Numbered from the stretch's first letter, positions 6,138 through 14,220 are shown. The stretch: DNA of 15,465 nt from Hadarchaeum sp964343275 (GCA_964343275.1 CAYFIY010000028.1:1-15465), one strand, 5' to 3'. Notes: generated by a model not told the origin, from the letters alone. Numbers and translations: made by a program.

Positions 6138-8389
6138 GACACGAGGGATGGCTTTTTGACATCTACCCTTCGGAAAAGGGAATGGTCATCTGGCTCAAAA
6201 CCAAGAATGGTAACTCTCTCAAGTTCATAGACGATTACCGCCCGATACTCTATGTCCACGGTTCACCAAGCAACCTTAGGGAACTAAAGAGGGAGCTAGC
6301 CTCTAACGAAATGGTCTATGAGATAAGTTACGTTGAAAAAATATTAAGGCTCCGAGATTTTAAAAAAACTAAAGTCGTGAAAATAAATGCCGCCTCCATA
6401 CATGGATTTCACCGCCTAGCAGATAATATAGTTAGATCAGGGGGATACAATAAATACAGTCTATTTAATGTGGATATCCCTCATGCTCGCGCCTACCTCT
6501 ACGACCGAGATCTTTTTCCTCTAGCCAAAGTTAGTTTAGGGGACAGCCTAAAGCTTAGCTTCGATTTGCTAGACTCGATTGCTAGCATTGACTACGAATT
6601 GCCTCCGATGAAGTCAATCTGGTTGAGCGTGAAACATCATATAAAGGGTATTCTGCCTTCTTTTGAAGATGTCATAGATTCGATATCAATTTCGCACTAT
6701 GGCGAGGAGTACTTATTCGACGAGGGAGATGAGGTTGAGAAACTGCTAAATCTAATAGATTTTATGCGGAAAGAAGACCCAGATCTTATTTTCGTCAGAG
6801 ATGGGGACTCTTGGACGATCCCTTACCTCGTGAAGCGAGCACAAAAAAATGTTATTTCGAAGGAGATGATCTTGGGCAGGGAACCCGGACAGATAAGGAT
6901 GGGCATACGAACGGGCAGTTCTTATTTCAGCTATGGACGGGTATGTTACGGGTCATCAACGCAGCATCTTCTTGGAAGGGTACACATCGACGTTGGGAAC
7001 TCATTCATCTACGGAAAATGTGGACTTGAGGGACTCATCGAGCTATCAAGGGTGACAAGGGTCCCTCTGCAGGAGACAGCGGGGAGCAGCATAGGCGGCG
7101 TGATGTCCAGCATCCAGCTTTACACTGCCGCTGGGAACGGTGTCCTCATACCCTGGATGAAACGTGAGCCCGAAGAGTTCAAAACCGCTTGGAAGCTGCT
7201 AGAAGCTGATCGAGGTGGGTTTATATTCGAACCCAGAGTGGGAATACACGAAAGAGTAGGTGAGATAGATTTCAGCTCATTTTACCCGACAATGATGGAA
7301 AAGTACAACATAAGTCCAGAGACTGTTCTTTGCGATTGCTGCCCGAACTCGAGCACTAAGGTACCAGAGCTAGGGTACAATATATGCGAACGGAGGAAAG
7401 GTATCATCCCGGAAGTCTTAGAGACGGTGCTAAATAAACGAAGAGAATACAAACGTAGGATGGTGGAGGCCCGGAATCCTAAAATTAAAGAGATTAACAA
7501 CAGACGCCAATCGGCCTTGAAATGGATTCTCGTGACCTGCTTCGGATACCTGGGTTACAGGAACGCTAGATTTGGCAGGATCGAGTCCCATGAATCAGTA
7601 ACTGCATTCGCGCGTCACAATCTGTTGAAAGCTGCGTCGATAGCGGAGGATAATGGTTTCGAGGTGATTCACGGCATTGTCGACTCGCTATGGGTTAAGA
7701 AGCCCGATGCCTCACGTTCTGAATTCGTTTCCCTTTGTACGGAGGTTGAGAAAAAAACCGGATTGCCAATCCACTTGGAGGGTATCTATAACTGGATAGT
7801 GTTCCTACCCTCCAAGACCAGAGCGAGCTTGCCGGTGATCAACCGGTTTTATGGAGCATTCGAAAACGGGAGGCTCAAGGTGAGAGGATTGATGGTCAGA
7901 CGAAGGGATACCCCAGAACTCGTGAAGAGAGCCCAGATGGAGATGCTGGACAAGGTTGCAAAAGCCATTCATGTGGGAGATTTCAAAAGTAGAATCCCGG
8001 AAGCCTTAGGCATGTCAGCGAAATACGCAAAATACCTGATGGACGGAAGGGCGGGGGCAAATGAACTCGCCATTTATAGACAACTTTCTCGACATCCTTT
8101 AGTTTATGAGGTTAGAGCTCACACTGCGATAGCTGCAATGCAAATGCTTGAGGCTGGCGTAAATCTGCAACCAGGGCAAACTGTAGCGTACATCGTGGCA
8201 AATTCCAGAGCAAAAAACCCAAACTTAAGGGTGACAGCTCTGCCCATGATTAAAAAGAGTAGTTATGATAAGCGTTGGTATCTAGAACTACTGCTCGGTG
8301 CCGTGGAGGAACTTTTCAGCTCTTTTGGCCACACAAGGGAAAGGATGGAGGCTGAGAAGATTGATTCGACGAGGCAGACCAAACTATAA
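6134..8389 (+). CDS. polB2: Family B DNA polymerase of the PolB2 (Dpo2) type, with altered catalytic motifs
   Basis: The 751-residue protein has the family B layout: an N-terminal domain, an exonuclease-like domain, palm/fingers and a thumb ending near YDKRWYLELLLGAVEELF. Motif A is intact (DFSSFYP, Asp379). Motif B keeps Lys463 and the YLGY tail but reads K-WILVT-CFG, lacking the usual Asn-Ser. Motif C is HGIVDS (513-518): Asp517 remains, but the first aspartate of the canonical YGDTDS is Ile515. In the exonuclease domain the Exo I DxE and Exo II aspartate positions are not acidic (SVKHH; GDSWTIPYL), so proofreading is lost. Cysteines at about 395-398 and 411 sit between motifs A and B, where archaeal PolB has a disulfide. 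This pattern is that of archaeal PolB2, linked in Sulfolobales to damage-induced mutagenesis. The ATG overlaps the upstream stop. Confidence 0.88.
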   Translation: MRHEGWLFDIYPSEKGMVIWLKTKNGNSLKFIDDYRPILYVHGSPSNLRELKRELASNEMVYEISYVEKILRLRDFKKTKVVKINAASIHGFHRLADNIVRSGGYNKYSLFNVDIPHARAYLYDRDLFPLAKVSLGDSLKLSFDLLDSIASIDYELPPMKSIWLSVKHHIKGILPSFEDVIDSISISHYGEEYLFDEGDEVEKLLNLIDFMRKEDPDLIFVRDGDSWTIPYLVKRAQKNVISKEMILGREPGQIRMGIRTGSSYFSYGRVCYGSSTQHLLGRVHIDVGNSFIYGKCGLEGLIELSRVTRVPLQETAGSSIGGVMSSIQLYTAAGNGVLIPWMKREPEEFKTAWKLLEADRGGFIFEPRVGIHERVGEIDFSSFYPTMMEKYNISPETVLCDCCPNSSTKVPELGYNICERRKGIIPEVLETVLNKRREYKRRMVEARNPKIKEINNRRQSALKWILVTCFGYLGYRNARFGRIESHESVTAFARHNLLKAASIAEDNGFEVIHGIVDSLWVKKPDASRSEFVSLCTEVEKKTGLPIHLEGIYNWIVFLPSKTRASLPVINRFYGAFENGRLKVRGLMVRRRDTPELVKRAQMEMLDKVAKAIHVGDFKSRIPEALGMSAKYAKYLMDGRAGANELAIYRQLSRHPLVYEVRAHTAIAAMQMLEAGVNLQPGQTVAYIVANSRAKNPNLRVTALPMIKKSSYDKRWYLELLLGAVEELFSSFGHTRERMEAEKIDSTRQTKL

Positions 8390-8472
8390 CCGAGTTTCCG
8401 GTAGATGATTGAACCAAGTATCATCGATAGCCTAACTCACGACCGCCTGAGAAATTCAACTTACTTAATTCG

Positions 8473-8850
8473 CTATAGAACTGCGGCCAATGCAGCGCCA
8501 AACAGGTAATACCAAACCACGTTATGGCCTTCTAGCATGAATATTTTCGCGACGGATTTTATTTCCTTACCCTTGAAATACTTCCAAGGCCTAACGCACT
8601 TGCTCATCGCGTAAAGATCAATGGATCCCAGAACAGCGAGGACTGCCAACGCTATTAGAAACGCATTCACTAAAACGATAAACTTACCGATAACAAATCC
8701 TGCAGACAAATACCCGATTAACCCTTCGACCAGTCCAGCTCTTGCATGGCTCCGAGGTATCGTGATCCCGAGTGAGTTATAGTATTGCAATATGAGCCGA
8801 AGAGCGAAAACATTGGCTATGGACAGAAGCCAGAACAGGACGCGTTTCAT
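8473..8850 (-). CDS. Small hypothetical membrane protein
   Basis: The 125-residue protein is strongly hydrophobic, with about four predicted membrane segments (roughly residues 4-22, 42-57, 58-80 and a C-terminal segment ending LFGAALAAVL). Charged loops lie between them, including a basic one (CVRPWKYFKGKEIKSVAK). I do not recognise the family. The ATG at 8850 is preferred because a TATA-like AAATATATT (8871-8879) lies about 25 bases upstream, predicting a leaderless message. A GTG at 8868 would add six residues but would fall inside the region expected to precede transcription. It is convergent with the polymerase gene and is the terminal gene of the minus-strand cluster. Confidence 0.65.
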   Translation of the reverse strand: MKRVLFWLLSIANVFALRLILQYYNSLGITIPRSHARAGLVEGLIGYLSAGFVIGKFIVLVNAFLIALAVLAVLGSIDLYAMSKCVRPWKYFKGKEIKSVAKIFMLEGHNVVWYYLFGAALAAVL

Positions 8851-8870
8851 CGATAAATCTACTGGCACAA

Positions 8871-8879
8871 TATATTTGG
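8871..8879 (-). promoter_or_regulatory. TATA box for the small membrane protein gene
   Basis: On the minus strand this reads AAATATATT. Its centre is 25 bases from ATG 8850, the spacing of archaeal leaderless promoters. It lies between a T-run terminator of the upstream gene and this start. Confidence 0.5.
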
Positions 8880-8911
8880 TAACTGTTCTATTTGATTATT
8901 TACTTACCATG

Positions 8912-8919
8912 AAAAAAAA
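8912..8919 (-). terminator. Poly-T terminator after the LpdD-like gene
   Basis: Directly after the TGA at 8920-8922 the minus strand runs into eight T residues, the oligo-T type of signal that stops archaeal RNA polymerase. Five-base arms (CATGA/TCATG) flank it, but they are too short to count as a stem of note. Confidence 0.6.
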
Positions 8920-9333
8920 TCATGATGACTGCTTGAGATCGCGTTTCAAAATTTCAACTGCCTTCCTAACTGCATCTTTTGAGTTCCGTACTAACCTCTG
9001 GATGTCAGTCTTGGAAGCTTTTTCTGTGTGAATCCCAGCGGAGACTACTACCACCTTGCCCAATTCCCTTGCCAGAGTCTCGGATGCTAGCCTAGCGACT
9101 TCGTCATCTTTGTGCCCAATCATTGTGAGAACAGAGGACGTTGAACTCAATTGAGTGGCATCTTTTAAGCTGGGACGGGGAACAGCCATGGCGACCGCGC
9201 CAACATGGGGTTTTTCTCCACCAGAAACAACGACCACCACATCTCTACCTACCTGCGTGAGCATCAAATCGACTTTATACTTTCCTACTCCCAATGAGAT
9301 TTTCAAGACTCCACCCTTCTTCAAGACAAACAC
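8920..9333 (-). CDS. LpdD-like (prenylated-flavin chaperone-like) domain protein
   Basis: The 137-residue protein contains GGEKPHVGAVAMAVPRPSL, then STSSVLTMIGHKDDEVARLAS and VVVVSAGIHTEKASKTDI, in the order I know from the LpdD-like family. In bacteria, small LpdD proteins accompany UbiD-type decarboxylases that use prenylated FMN; the fold also resembles proteasome-assembly chaperones. Archaeal stand-alone members have no firm role. No UbiD or UbiX gene lies in this window, so the partner is unknown. The start is GTG 9333; TTG codons at 9324 and 9309 are alternatives, the latter preceded closely by GGTGGAG. A T8 run follows the stop. It is separated by 70 bases from the RNase Z gene upstream of which it is not part of an overlapping unit. 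Confidence 0.65.
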   Translation of the reverse strand: MFVLKKGGVLKISLGVGKYKVDLMLTQVGRDVVVVVSGGEKPHVGAVAMAVPRPSLKDATQLSSTSSVLTMIGHKDDEVARLASETLARELGKVVVVSAGIHTEKASKTDIQRLVRNSKDAVRKAVEILKRDLKQSS

Positions 9334-9403
9334 TCTACGTCATCATCGGAATAAGTCTTTTTAGAGTATTTGTTTTTTTCAGGTTGGGATTGATTAAATT
9401 ATT

Positions 9404-10315
9404 TCATTTCTGAAGGGGTACGTCGATCACCATTAGGTCCTGGGCTACTACAGTATTTGGAAAAACCTTTCTTGCTTCCTGTAGCAGTACGGTATCGTCC
9501 TCGTACCGGGGACTGATATGGGTGAGCACAAGTTTTTTTACACCTGCCTTTTTGGCAATCTTGGCTGCTTTACTAGGGGTCGAGTGGTAGTTCTCTGATG
9601 CTTTATCAGACAGCTCATCAGCAAGCGTGCAATCATGAATTAATAAATCGACACCATGCGCTAATTCCACTATGCGCTCGCTAGGTCGAGTATCTCCTGT
9701 ATAAACAATTCTTCTTCCTGGGCGGCTAGGGCCCACTACCTGCTCTGAACTTATGATACTTCCATTCCTCGACTCAACGCTTTGTCCTGATTTCAACTTT
9801 GAGAAATCGGAGCCAGCTATTACACCGAGTGCTGCTGCTTTTTCGGGATCCAAACGCCCGGCACGATCATCCTCCACAAACGCATATGCAAGTGCGGGAA
9901 CCGAGTGATCGACTGCGGAAGTCAAGATCCGATAGCCCTTGCGACGCACTTCAGCTCCATGATCCAGTTCGTGGACTTTCACTTCGAAGGTGAGTGTGTA
10001 GTGGGGTATCCTAAGGTAGCTTTCGACCAGATTACCCTCACCTCGGGGGCAAAATACTTCGAGCGGGTTATCCCTGAGCATGAGGGAGAGAGTCTGTACA
10101 AGACCAGCTAGCCCGAGAAAATGATCCCCGTGTAGATGAGTAATAAATACAGAACTGACCTTCATTGGGCTCAAATGGGCTATGGCCATCTGCCGTTGAG
10201 TACCCTCGGCGCAGTCGAAAAGAAATATTTCTCCATCTCTTCTCAATGCTATTGCTGAAATACCTCGCTGAACGGTAGGGATACTTCCGCTGGTGCCAAG
10301 GAAAATTAGCTTCAT
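9404..10315 (-). CDS. rnz: Ribonuclease Z (tRNA 3' processing endonuclease)
   Basis: The 303-residue metallo-beta-lactamase-fold nuclease cleaves the 3' trailer of precursor tRNAs. Its opening, MKLIFLGTSGSIPT, is the classic RNase Z start. The zinc motif is THLHGDH (His60, His62, Asp64, His65). Later family elements are SAVDHSVPALAYAF, the GDTRPS loop with its metal-bridging aspartate, IHDCTLADE, the ENYHST motif (catalytic His region) and LTHISPRY near the end. The length is typical of the short prokaryotic form. I prefer ATG 10315 to the TTG at 10324, since the family starts right at the KLIFLGT strand. It belongs with the tRNA methyltransferase encoded next on the same strand, giving a tRNA-maturation group. 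Confidence 0.93.
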   Translation of the reverse strand: MKLIFLGTSGSIPTVQRGISAIALRRDGEIFLFDCAEGTQRQMAIAHLSPMKVSSVFITHLHGDHFLGLAGLVQTLSLMLRDNPLEVFCPRGEGNLVESYLRIPHYTLTFEVKVHELDHGAEVRRKGYRILTSAVDHSVPALAYAFVEDDRAGRLDPEKAAALGVIAGSDFSKLKSGQSVESRNGSIISSEQVVGPSRPGRRIVYTGDTRPSERIVELAHGVDLLIHDCTLADELSDKASENYHSTPSKAAKIAKKAGVKKLVLTHISPRYEDDTVLLQEARKVFPNTVVAQDLMVIDVPLQK

Positions 10316-10447
10316 GTCGCTCAAAATTAAGAGTCCCGAAGGAAGTTAAAAGGCTGAGGTCTAACACAAACTATTCCAAATACTAAACGCTAGAGGAAAT
10401 ATTAATTTACATGATAACAGCTCGATAAAAAGAAATTCAATTTCGGT

Positions 10448-11479
10448 CTACTTCTTCTTGAAGACGCGGATTTGCCTGGTTAAGCTACGGTGTACTCTTT
10501 GTTCATGGTTTTCGATTGCATGGAGGCCAGCTTCTTCCGCCACTTCATTAATATTAAGCTCCGCTGGTGACGTGATACACAAATAGCCTTTTCTTTTGAG
10601 AACTCCAGTGAGTGAGGGAAGGGATTTACGATAGAGATTTTCGAGCTCCGTTCCGCCAGTCGTGGATTGCCGCCCATACGGAGGATCTGTCACGATGGTG
10701 TCTACCTCCATCGCTGACAGCTTTCGCGCATCGCCGACCATCAGCTGAAAATCTGTTATCCCTTCTGCCTCCAGATTTTTTCTGGCGCCCTCGATCCTAT
10801 CCGGTTCGATATCCAATCCTATCAAATTGGAACCTACGAAACCTGCTTCAATCAAAATTCCGCCCACCCCGCAAAAGGGATCTAAAAACTTGCCGCCTCT
10901 AGGAGTTCTGGCTAAGTTGACCATGCACCTGGCCAGAATCGGCTTTAGGGTGCTTGGATGAAAAGCAGGCCGAGAAGTCGGGCGACGTTTGGTGAACTGT
11001 CCCCTATCTACTCGAGCCGCGGTTATGCCAAAAGCACATTTCTCGCCTGTCAACACCCCCAAGAACTCTATTTCCGGGTGCATGAGGTCGACCTTAAAAT
11101 CTATTTCCTCCGCTATGGCTTTGGCCAACTTTTTTGAAAGAGCGATGGTATCGGTGGCAGGAGCACTACGTTTAATTCTTTTCACTCGAACTGCGAAGGT
11201 CTTTCCATGGGGGATCAGATCCACTATGTCAGAAGATCCCACTGTTTCAAATATTTCTTTCTCAGAGTTTCCAGATGTACAGATATGGTAGCAAATCTCT
11301 TTGGACATGGCCAAGCGTGAAGCTAAGCTCTCTGGCTCCGCTTGGGTCTCAACTACCAAAACTTGGTCAAGCTGCTCGAGGAGTTTAACAGCTCTGTGTT
11401 CAGCTCTAATCCCCGCCATAGCTTCAGCGGCCGAAAGTGTCCTGTGCTCACCAGAAAGCACGAACATTAGCCTGCGCAT
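10448..11479 (-). CDS. tRNA guanine-N2 methyltransferase, Trm-G10/Trm11-like
   Basis: The 343-residue protein has an N-terminal THUMP-type RNA-binding half (about residues 1-165) and a C-terminal Rossmann-fold methyltransferase. The SAM-binding motif is DPFCGVGG (200-207), followed by GLDIEPDRIEGA, and the catalytic motif is TDPPYGR (264-270), the form found in enzymes methylating the exocyclic amine of guanine. Archaeal relatives make m2G/m2,2G at position 10 of tRNA using SAM. The start ATG 11479 lies nine bases beyond the PRPP synthetase stop, so the two are probably co-transcribed. RNase Z follows after about 130 bases. The exact target position is inferred from the family. Confidence 0.88.
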   Translation of the reverse strand: MRRLMFVLSGEHRTLSAAEAMAGIRAEHRAVKLLEQLDQVLVVETQAEPESLASRLAMSKEICYHICTSGNSEKEIFETVGSSDIVDLIPHGKTFAVRVKRIKRSAPATDTIALSKKLAKAIAEEIDFKVDLMHPEIEFLGVLTGEKCAFGITAARVDRGQFTKRRPTSRPAFHPSTLKPILARCMVNLARTPRGGKFLDPFCGVGGILIEAGFVGSNLIGLDIEPDRIEGARKNLEAEGITDFQLMVGDARKLSAMEVDTIVTDPPYGRQSTTGGTELENLYRKSLPSLTGVLKRKGYLCITSPAELNINEVAEEAGLHAIENHEQRVHRSLTRQIRVFKKK

Positions 11480-11488
11480 TTAGTAACC

Positions 11489-12361
11489 CTATTTAACCGC
11501 TTCAGAGATCAGCGGGGCCACCGAGACCACGCTAGCACCCATCTTCTCGATAGTATCCGTAGAAATTACCCTTTTAATCTTCACGACCCTGAGCCGATGC
11601 CTGGCCTTCCCAGCCAAAATAGGATGGGTGCAGGCGGCGTATATTCTGCGCGCCCCTTGCCTACGAAGTAATTTGGCCGCTCCGATGATTGTCCACCCGG
11701 TACTTATAACATCGTCGACTATGACTACGTCCCGATTAGCCACGCTAAGGGTCCTAGGCACCGTAATAACTTTCTTTGGAGTAACTCGGACCTTTTCCAG
11801 ATAATCATGGTCGGCGCCGATCTCCGCAGCGACCGTCACGGCGCGGTCCATGGATCCTTTGTCGGCTCCTAGGATGATAGGATTTTTCAGATCGAATCTT
11901 TTGAGATGCTGGCCTAGCAGAGGCATAGCAGTCAGGTTCATCACCGGAATCGAGGAGTAATTCTTGATGCTCTGCTCGTCGTGAATATCCACAGTAATCA
12001 GTTCATCAGCTCCAGCATTAGCTATCATTTTACTCACCGTCCGTAGGCTCACTGCCTCCCCTGGCTTGTACTGTTTAGTTTGCCGAGCGTAAGCCAGGTA
12101 CGGGACGACCGCAGTGATTCTCTTGGCCCCTAAATCCCTCGCAGCGTCTAGAAGAAGGCAAAGCTCTACTAAATTGTCGTTCTGGGGAGGACAAGTGGAC
12201 TGTACCACCAATGCATGGTTTCCGTTCATCTTAACTTCCATCCTCAGGTAAAACTCGCCATCGGGAAAGGTCTTGTGCCCGGGGTTGATAATCTGGCAAG
12301 CGAGCAAGTCAGCAATATTTTGGGAAATCCTAGGTGAAGCAGAACCAGCGATGATTATCAT
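11489..12361 (-). CDS. prs: Ribose-phosphate pyrophosphokinase (PRPP synthetase)
   Basis: The 290-residue enzyme makes 5-phosphoribosyl 1-pyrophosphate from ribose 5-phosphate and ATP, feeding purine, pyrimidine, histidine and tryptophan synthesis. Visible family elements are FPDGEFYLR (34-42), the ATP-binding VVQSTCPPQND, PYLAYARQTKQYKPGEAVS (flexible loop region), ITVDIHDEQ and the PRPP-binding loop DVVIVDDVISTGWT (211-224). The loop normally reads STGGT; here Gly is replaced by Trp223, which is unusual next to the phosphate-binding site. The length is that of the short archaeal form. GGAGAT lies four bases before ATG 12361. It heads a minus-strand unit with the tRNA methyltransferase. Confidence 0.93.
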   Translation of the reverse strand: MIIIAGSASPRISQNIADLLACQIINPGHKTFPDGEFYLRMEVKMNGNHALVVQSTCPPQNDNLVELCLLLDAARDLGAKRITAVVPYLAYARQTKQYKPGEAVSLRTVSKMIANAGADELITVDIHDEQSIKNYSSIPVMNLTAMPLLGQHLKRFDLKNPIILGADKGSMDRAVTVAAEIGADHDYLEKVRVTPKKVITVPRTLSVANRDVVIVDDVISTGWTIIGAAKLLRRQGARRIYAACTHPILAGKARHRLRVVKIKRVISTDTIEKMGASVVSVAPLISEAVK

Positions 12362-12392
12362 TGTATCTCCAGCGAAATTCTTTAGCCATGTA

Positions 12393-12405
12393 GGTTATTT
12401 AATTA
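12393..12405. promoter_or_regulatory. AT-rich TATA-like element between divergent prs and radical SAM genes
   Basis: GGTTATTTAATTA is the only strong AT element in the 59 bases between the ATG codons at 12361 (minus) and 12421 (plus). It sits about 22-26 bases from the plus-strand ATG, fitting a leaderless start. On the minus strand it predicts a start near 12373, just before the GGAGAT site of prs. Spacing-based inference. Confidence 0.4.
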
Positions 12406-12420
12406 TTGTATGTGGTCATC

Positions 12421-13512
12421 ATGTGGCGTGTTTTTAGGCCGGATGCTATGGCTGTGCTCAGAGACGAGAAAGCCAGAGAGACTCTACCCCGATACTTTGA
12501 GGTTATGGAGGGCGGACTCCCGGCGCGCTTCCAAGTGTGCAAGCGAATAGAGGTCGAGATTGATATGACATCAAGTGATGAGCGGCTCTGGAGTGCCCAC
12601 ATGCAGGGATTGAAGGAGTTCCGCAAATTGCTGTCAAAAGTAGACGAGCAAAAAGTAAAGCTTGAGAGATTGGCGAGGCCCGAACCCTCCCCCCTAGACC
12701 TCAAGGTTGAGCTGGCTCTCCGGGTTCTAAAATCATGCCAATTTTGTGAGCTCCGGTGTCGGGTAGACAGAACGGCAGAAAAAAAAGTCGTGTGCGGTCT
12801 TGGCAAACTTTCGCGCGTAGCGTCGGATTTCAAGCATCGCGGCGAGGAACCGGAACTTGTACCAAGCTACACAATCTTTTTTTTTGGATGCATTTTCAAG
12901 TGTCAATTTTGTCAAAATGGGGACATCTCACAATGTCCAAGTGAGGGAGTAGAAACATCAGCAAAATCATTAGCCAGATTGGTCGAAAATGCCAGAAAGG
13001 ATGGTGCTAGAAATGTCAACGGGGTAGGTGGCGACCCAGGACCTAACCTCCACACCATTCTGGAGGCGCTTGAGCTATGCAAGTCTAATGTGCCCAGTGT
13101 CTGGAACTCCAACATGTACATGTCCCTCGAAGCCATGAATCTGCTCTCCGGCACCCAGGACGTTTATTTGACCGATTTTAAGTATGGAAACGAAAAATGC
13201 GCCATCCGTTATTCCAAGGTGCCAAACTATTTTGAGGTGGTATCCCGCAATCACCGCTTGGCATGCGCCGATGCTGAGATATTAATTCGCCATCTAGTTT
13301 TGCCCTCAAACATTGAATGCTGTACCCGCCCGATTCTGGAGTTGATATCAAAAAACATGGGAAATATGATCCGGGTTAACTTGATGAATCAGTATCGCCA
13401 CGAGGCTAGGACATACGAATATCATGAAATCTCAAGAAGAGTAAAACCGGAGGAGTTCGAAAGGGTGCTAGCAACAGCACACCATTCCGGATTGAAAAAC
13501 GTGATAACTTAA
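12421..13512 (+). CDS. Radical SAM protein of the PflX-like type (COG1313)
   Basis: The 363-residue protein has the radical SAM cluster motif GCIFKCQFCQNGDIS (Cys157, Cys161, Cys164), which would hold the [4Fe-4S] cluster that cleaves SAM. Ahead of it is a second cysteine set, CQFC-ELRC-x11-C (106, 109, 113, 125), typical of this family and perhaps binding another cluster or zinc. Later elements are VWNSNMYMS, VYLTDFKYGN, VPNYFEVVSRNH and IRHLVLPSNIECC. These match COG1313, proteins resembling pyruvate-formate-lyase activases but of unknown substrate. The SAM-binding GGE motif reads GGDPGP here. I prefer ATG 12421 because of the TATA spacing; TTG 12406 or GTG 12412 would add up to five residues. 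The N-terminal ~100 residues are an extension I do not recognise. Confidence 0.85.
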   Translation: MWRVFRPDAMAVLRDEKARETLPRYFEVMEGGLPARFQVCKRIEVEIDMTSSDERLWSAHMQGLKEFRKLLSKVDEQKVKLERLARPEPSPLDLKVELALRVLKSCQFCELRCRVDRTAEKKVVCGLGKLSRVASDFKHRGEEPELVPSYTIFFFGCIFKCQFCQNGDISQCPSEGVETSAKSLARLVENARKDGARNVNGVGGDPGPNLHTILEALELCKSNVPSVWNSNMYMSLEAMNLLSGTQDVYLTDFKYGNEKCAIRYSKVPNYFEVVSRNHRLACADAEILIRHLVLPSNIECCTRPILELISKNMGNMIRVNLMNQYRHEARTYEYHEISRRVKPEEFERVLATAHHSGLKNVIT

Positions 13513-13530
13513 TTATCCACGGAGATCAAT

Positions 13531-14178
13531 ATGGAGATCCATCAAATAGGCGGCTTGGGATACGACTCGAACATTTATCTAATAGTCGATGAAATCATCT
13601 CGATAATTGATTCTGGCACAGGGGAAAACTTCGGAATTGTCAACCAGAATATCAACAAACTTGGTATCGCTCCCAGTGACATAAAAATGGTAATAAACAC
13701 TCATTGCCACTTCGACCATGTCGGTGGCAATATCTATTTCATGGAATCTGGAGTTGGTGTGGCAATCCACGAGCTAGAGGCCGACTTTCTCAGAAGAGGA
13801 GACCAATCTATTACTCTTGCGGGGCTATTCGGAGGAAAGCTGCCATCAATTGAAGTTACGCACGGACTACACGATGGAGATCAAATCAAGCTTGGTGATT
13901 TGAAGTTAGATGTCGTGCTTACACCAGGCCATACCCGAGGCAGCATGTGCCTGCACGACCCGGACATCGGGATCTTGTTCTCTGGTGACACAGTATTCTG
14001 CGGAGATGTGGGTCGGACCGATTTACCCACAAGCGATACCCAGGCTTTGGGCCGCTCGCTGCGAAAGTTGGGCGACCTTGGGATAGAAAAATTATATCCG
14101 GGCCATGGTCCTTCTGTCAAGAAAAATGCGCGTGAACAAATAGCGATGGCAATTGATCTGTATGATCGCCCTAGATGA
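13531..14178 (+). CDS. Metallo-beta-lactamase-fold hydrolase, glyoxalase II-like
   Basis: The 215-residue protein has the full metal-binding set: THCHFDH (His58, His60, Asp62, His63), GHTRGS (His134), SGDTVF (Asp153) and PGHG (His192). GDVGRTDLP after the aspartate is characteristic of the glyoxalase II and persulfide-dioxygenase side of the superfamily rather than of RNase Z or beta-CASP nucleases. A cytoplasmic thioester hydrolase or related enzyme is likely; the substrate is not predictable, since glutathione is probably absent. A good ribosome binding site (GGAGAT, four bases before ATG) fixes the start, 18 bases after the radical SAM gene stop, so the two are likely co-transcribed. Confidence 0.87.
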   Translation: MEIHQIGGLGYDSNIYLIVDEIISIIDSGTGENFGIVNQNINKLGIAPSDIKMVINTHCHFDHVGGNIYFMESGVGVAIHELEADFLRRGDQSITLAGLFGGKLPSIEVTHGLHDGDQIKLGDLKLDVVLTPGHTRGSMCLHDPDIGILFSGDTVFCGDVGRTDLPTSDTQALGRSLRKLGDLGIEKLYPGHGPSVKKNAREQIAMAIDLYDRPR

Positions 14179-14220
14179 TTTTTCAGGCATATGATCCATA
14201 ATGAAATTACTGTGATTTTC

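Noticed and set aside
7227..7240. A TTCGAACCC-like string resembling a tRNA T-arm.
   Set aside because: It lies inside the polymerase coding frame, and no acceptor, D-arm or anticodon stem can be paired around it.
8910..8926. Inverted CATGA/TCATG arms around an A8 run, possibly a hairpin or protein site.
   Set aside because: The arms are only five bases long and arise partly from the stop region. The T8 run alone explains the site as a terminator.
10325..10447. A possible small gene or RNA between RNase Z and the tRNA methyltransferase.
   Set aside because: No frame of useful length and no stable fold could be seen. A weak T5 run and AT-rich promoter-like sequence are all it shows.
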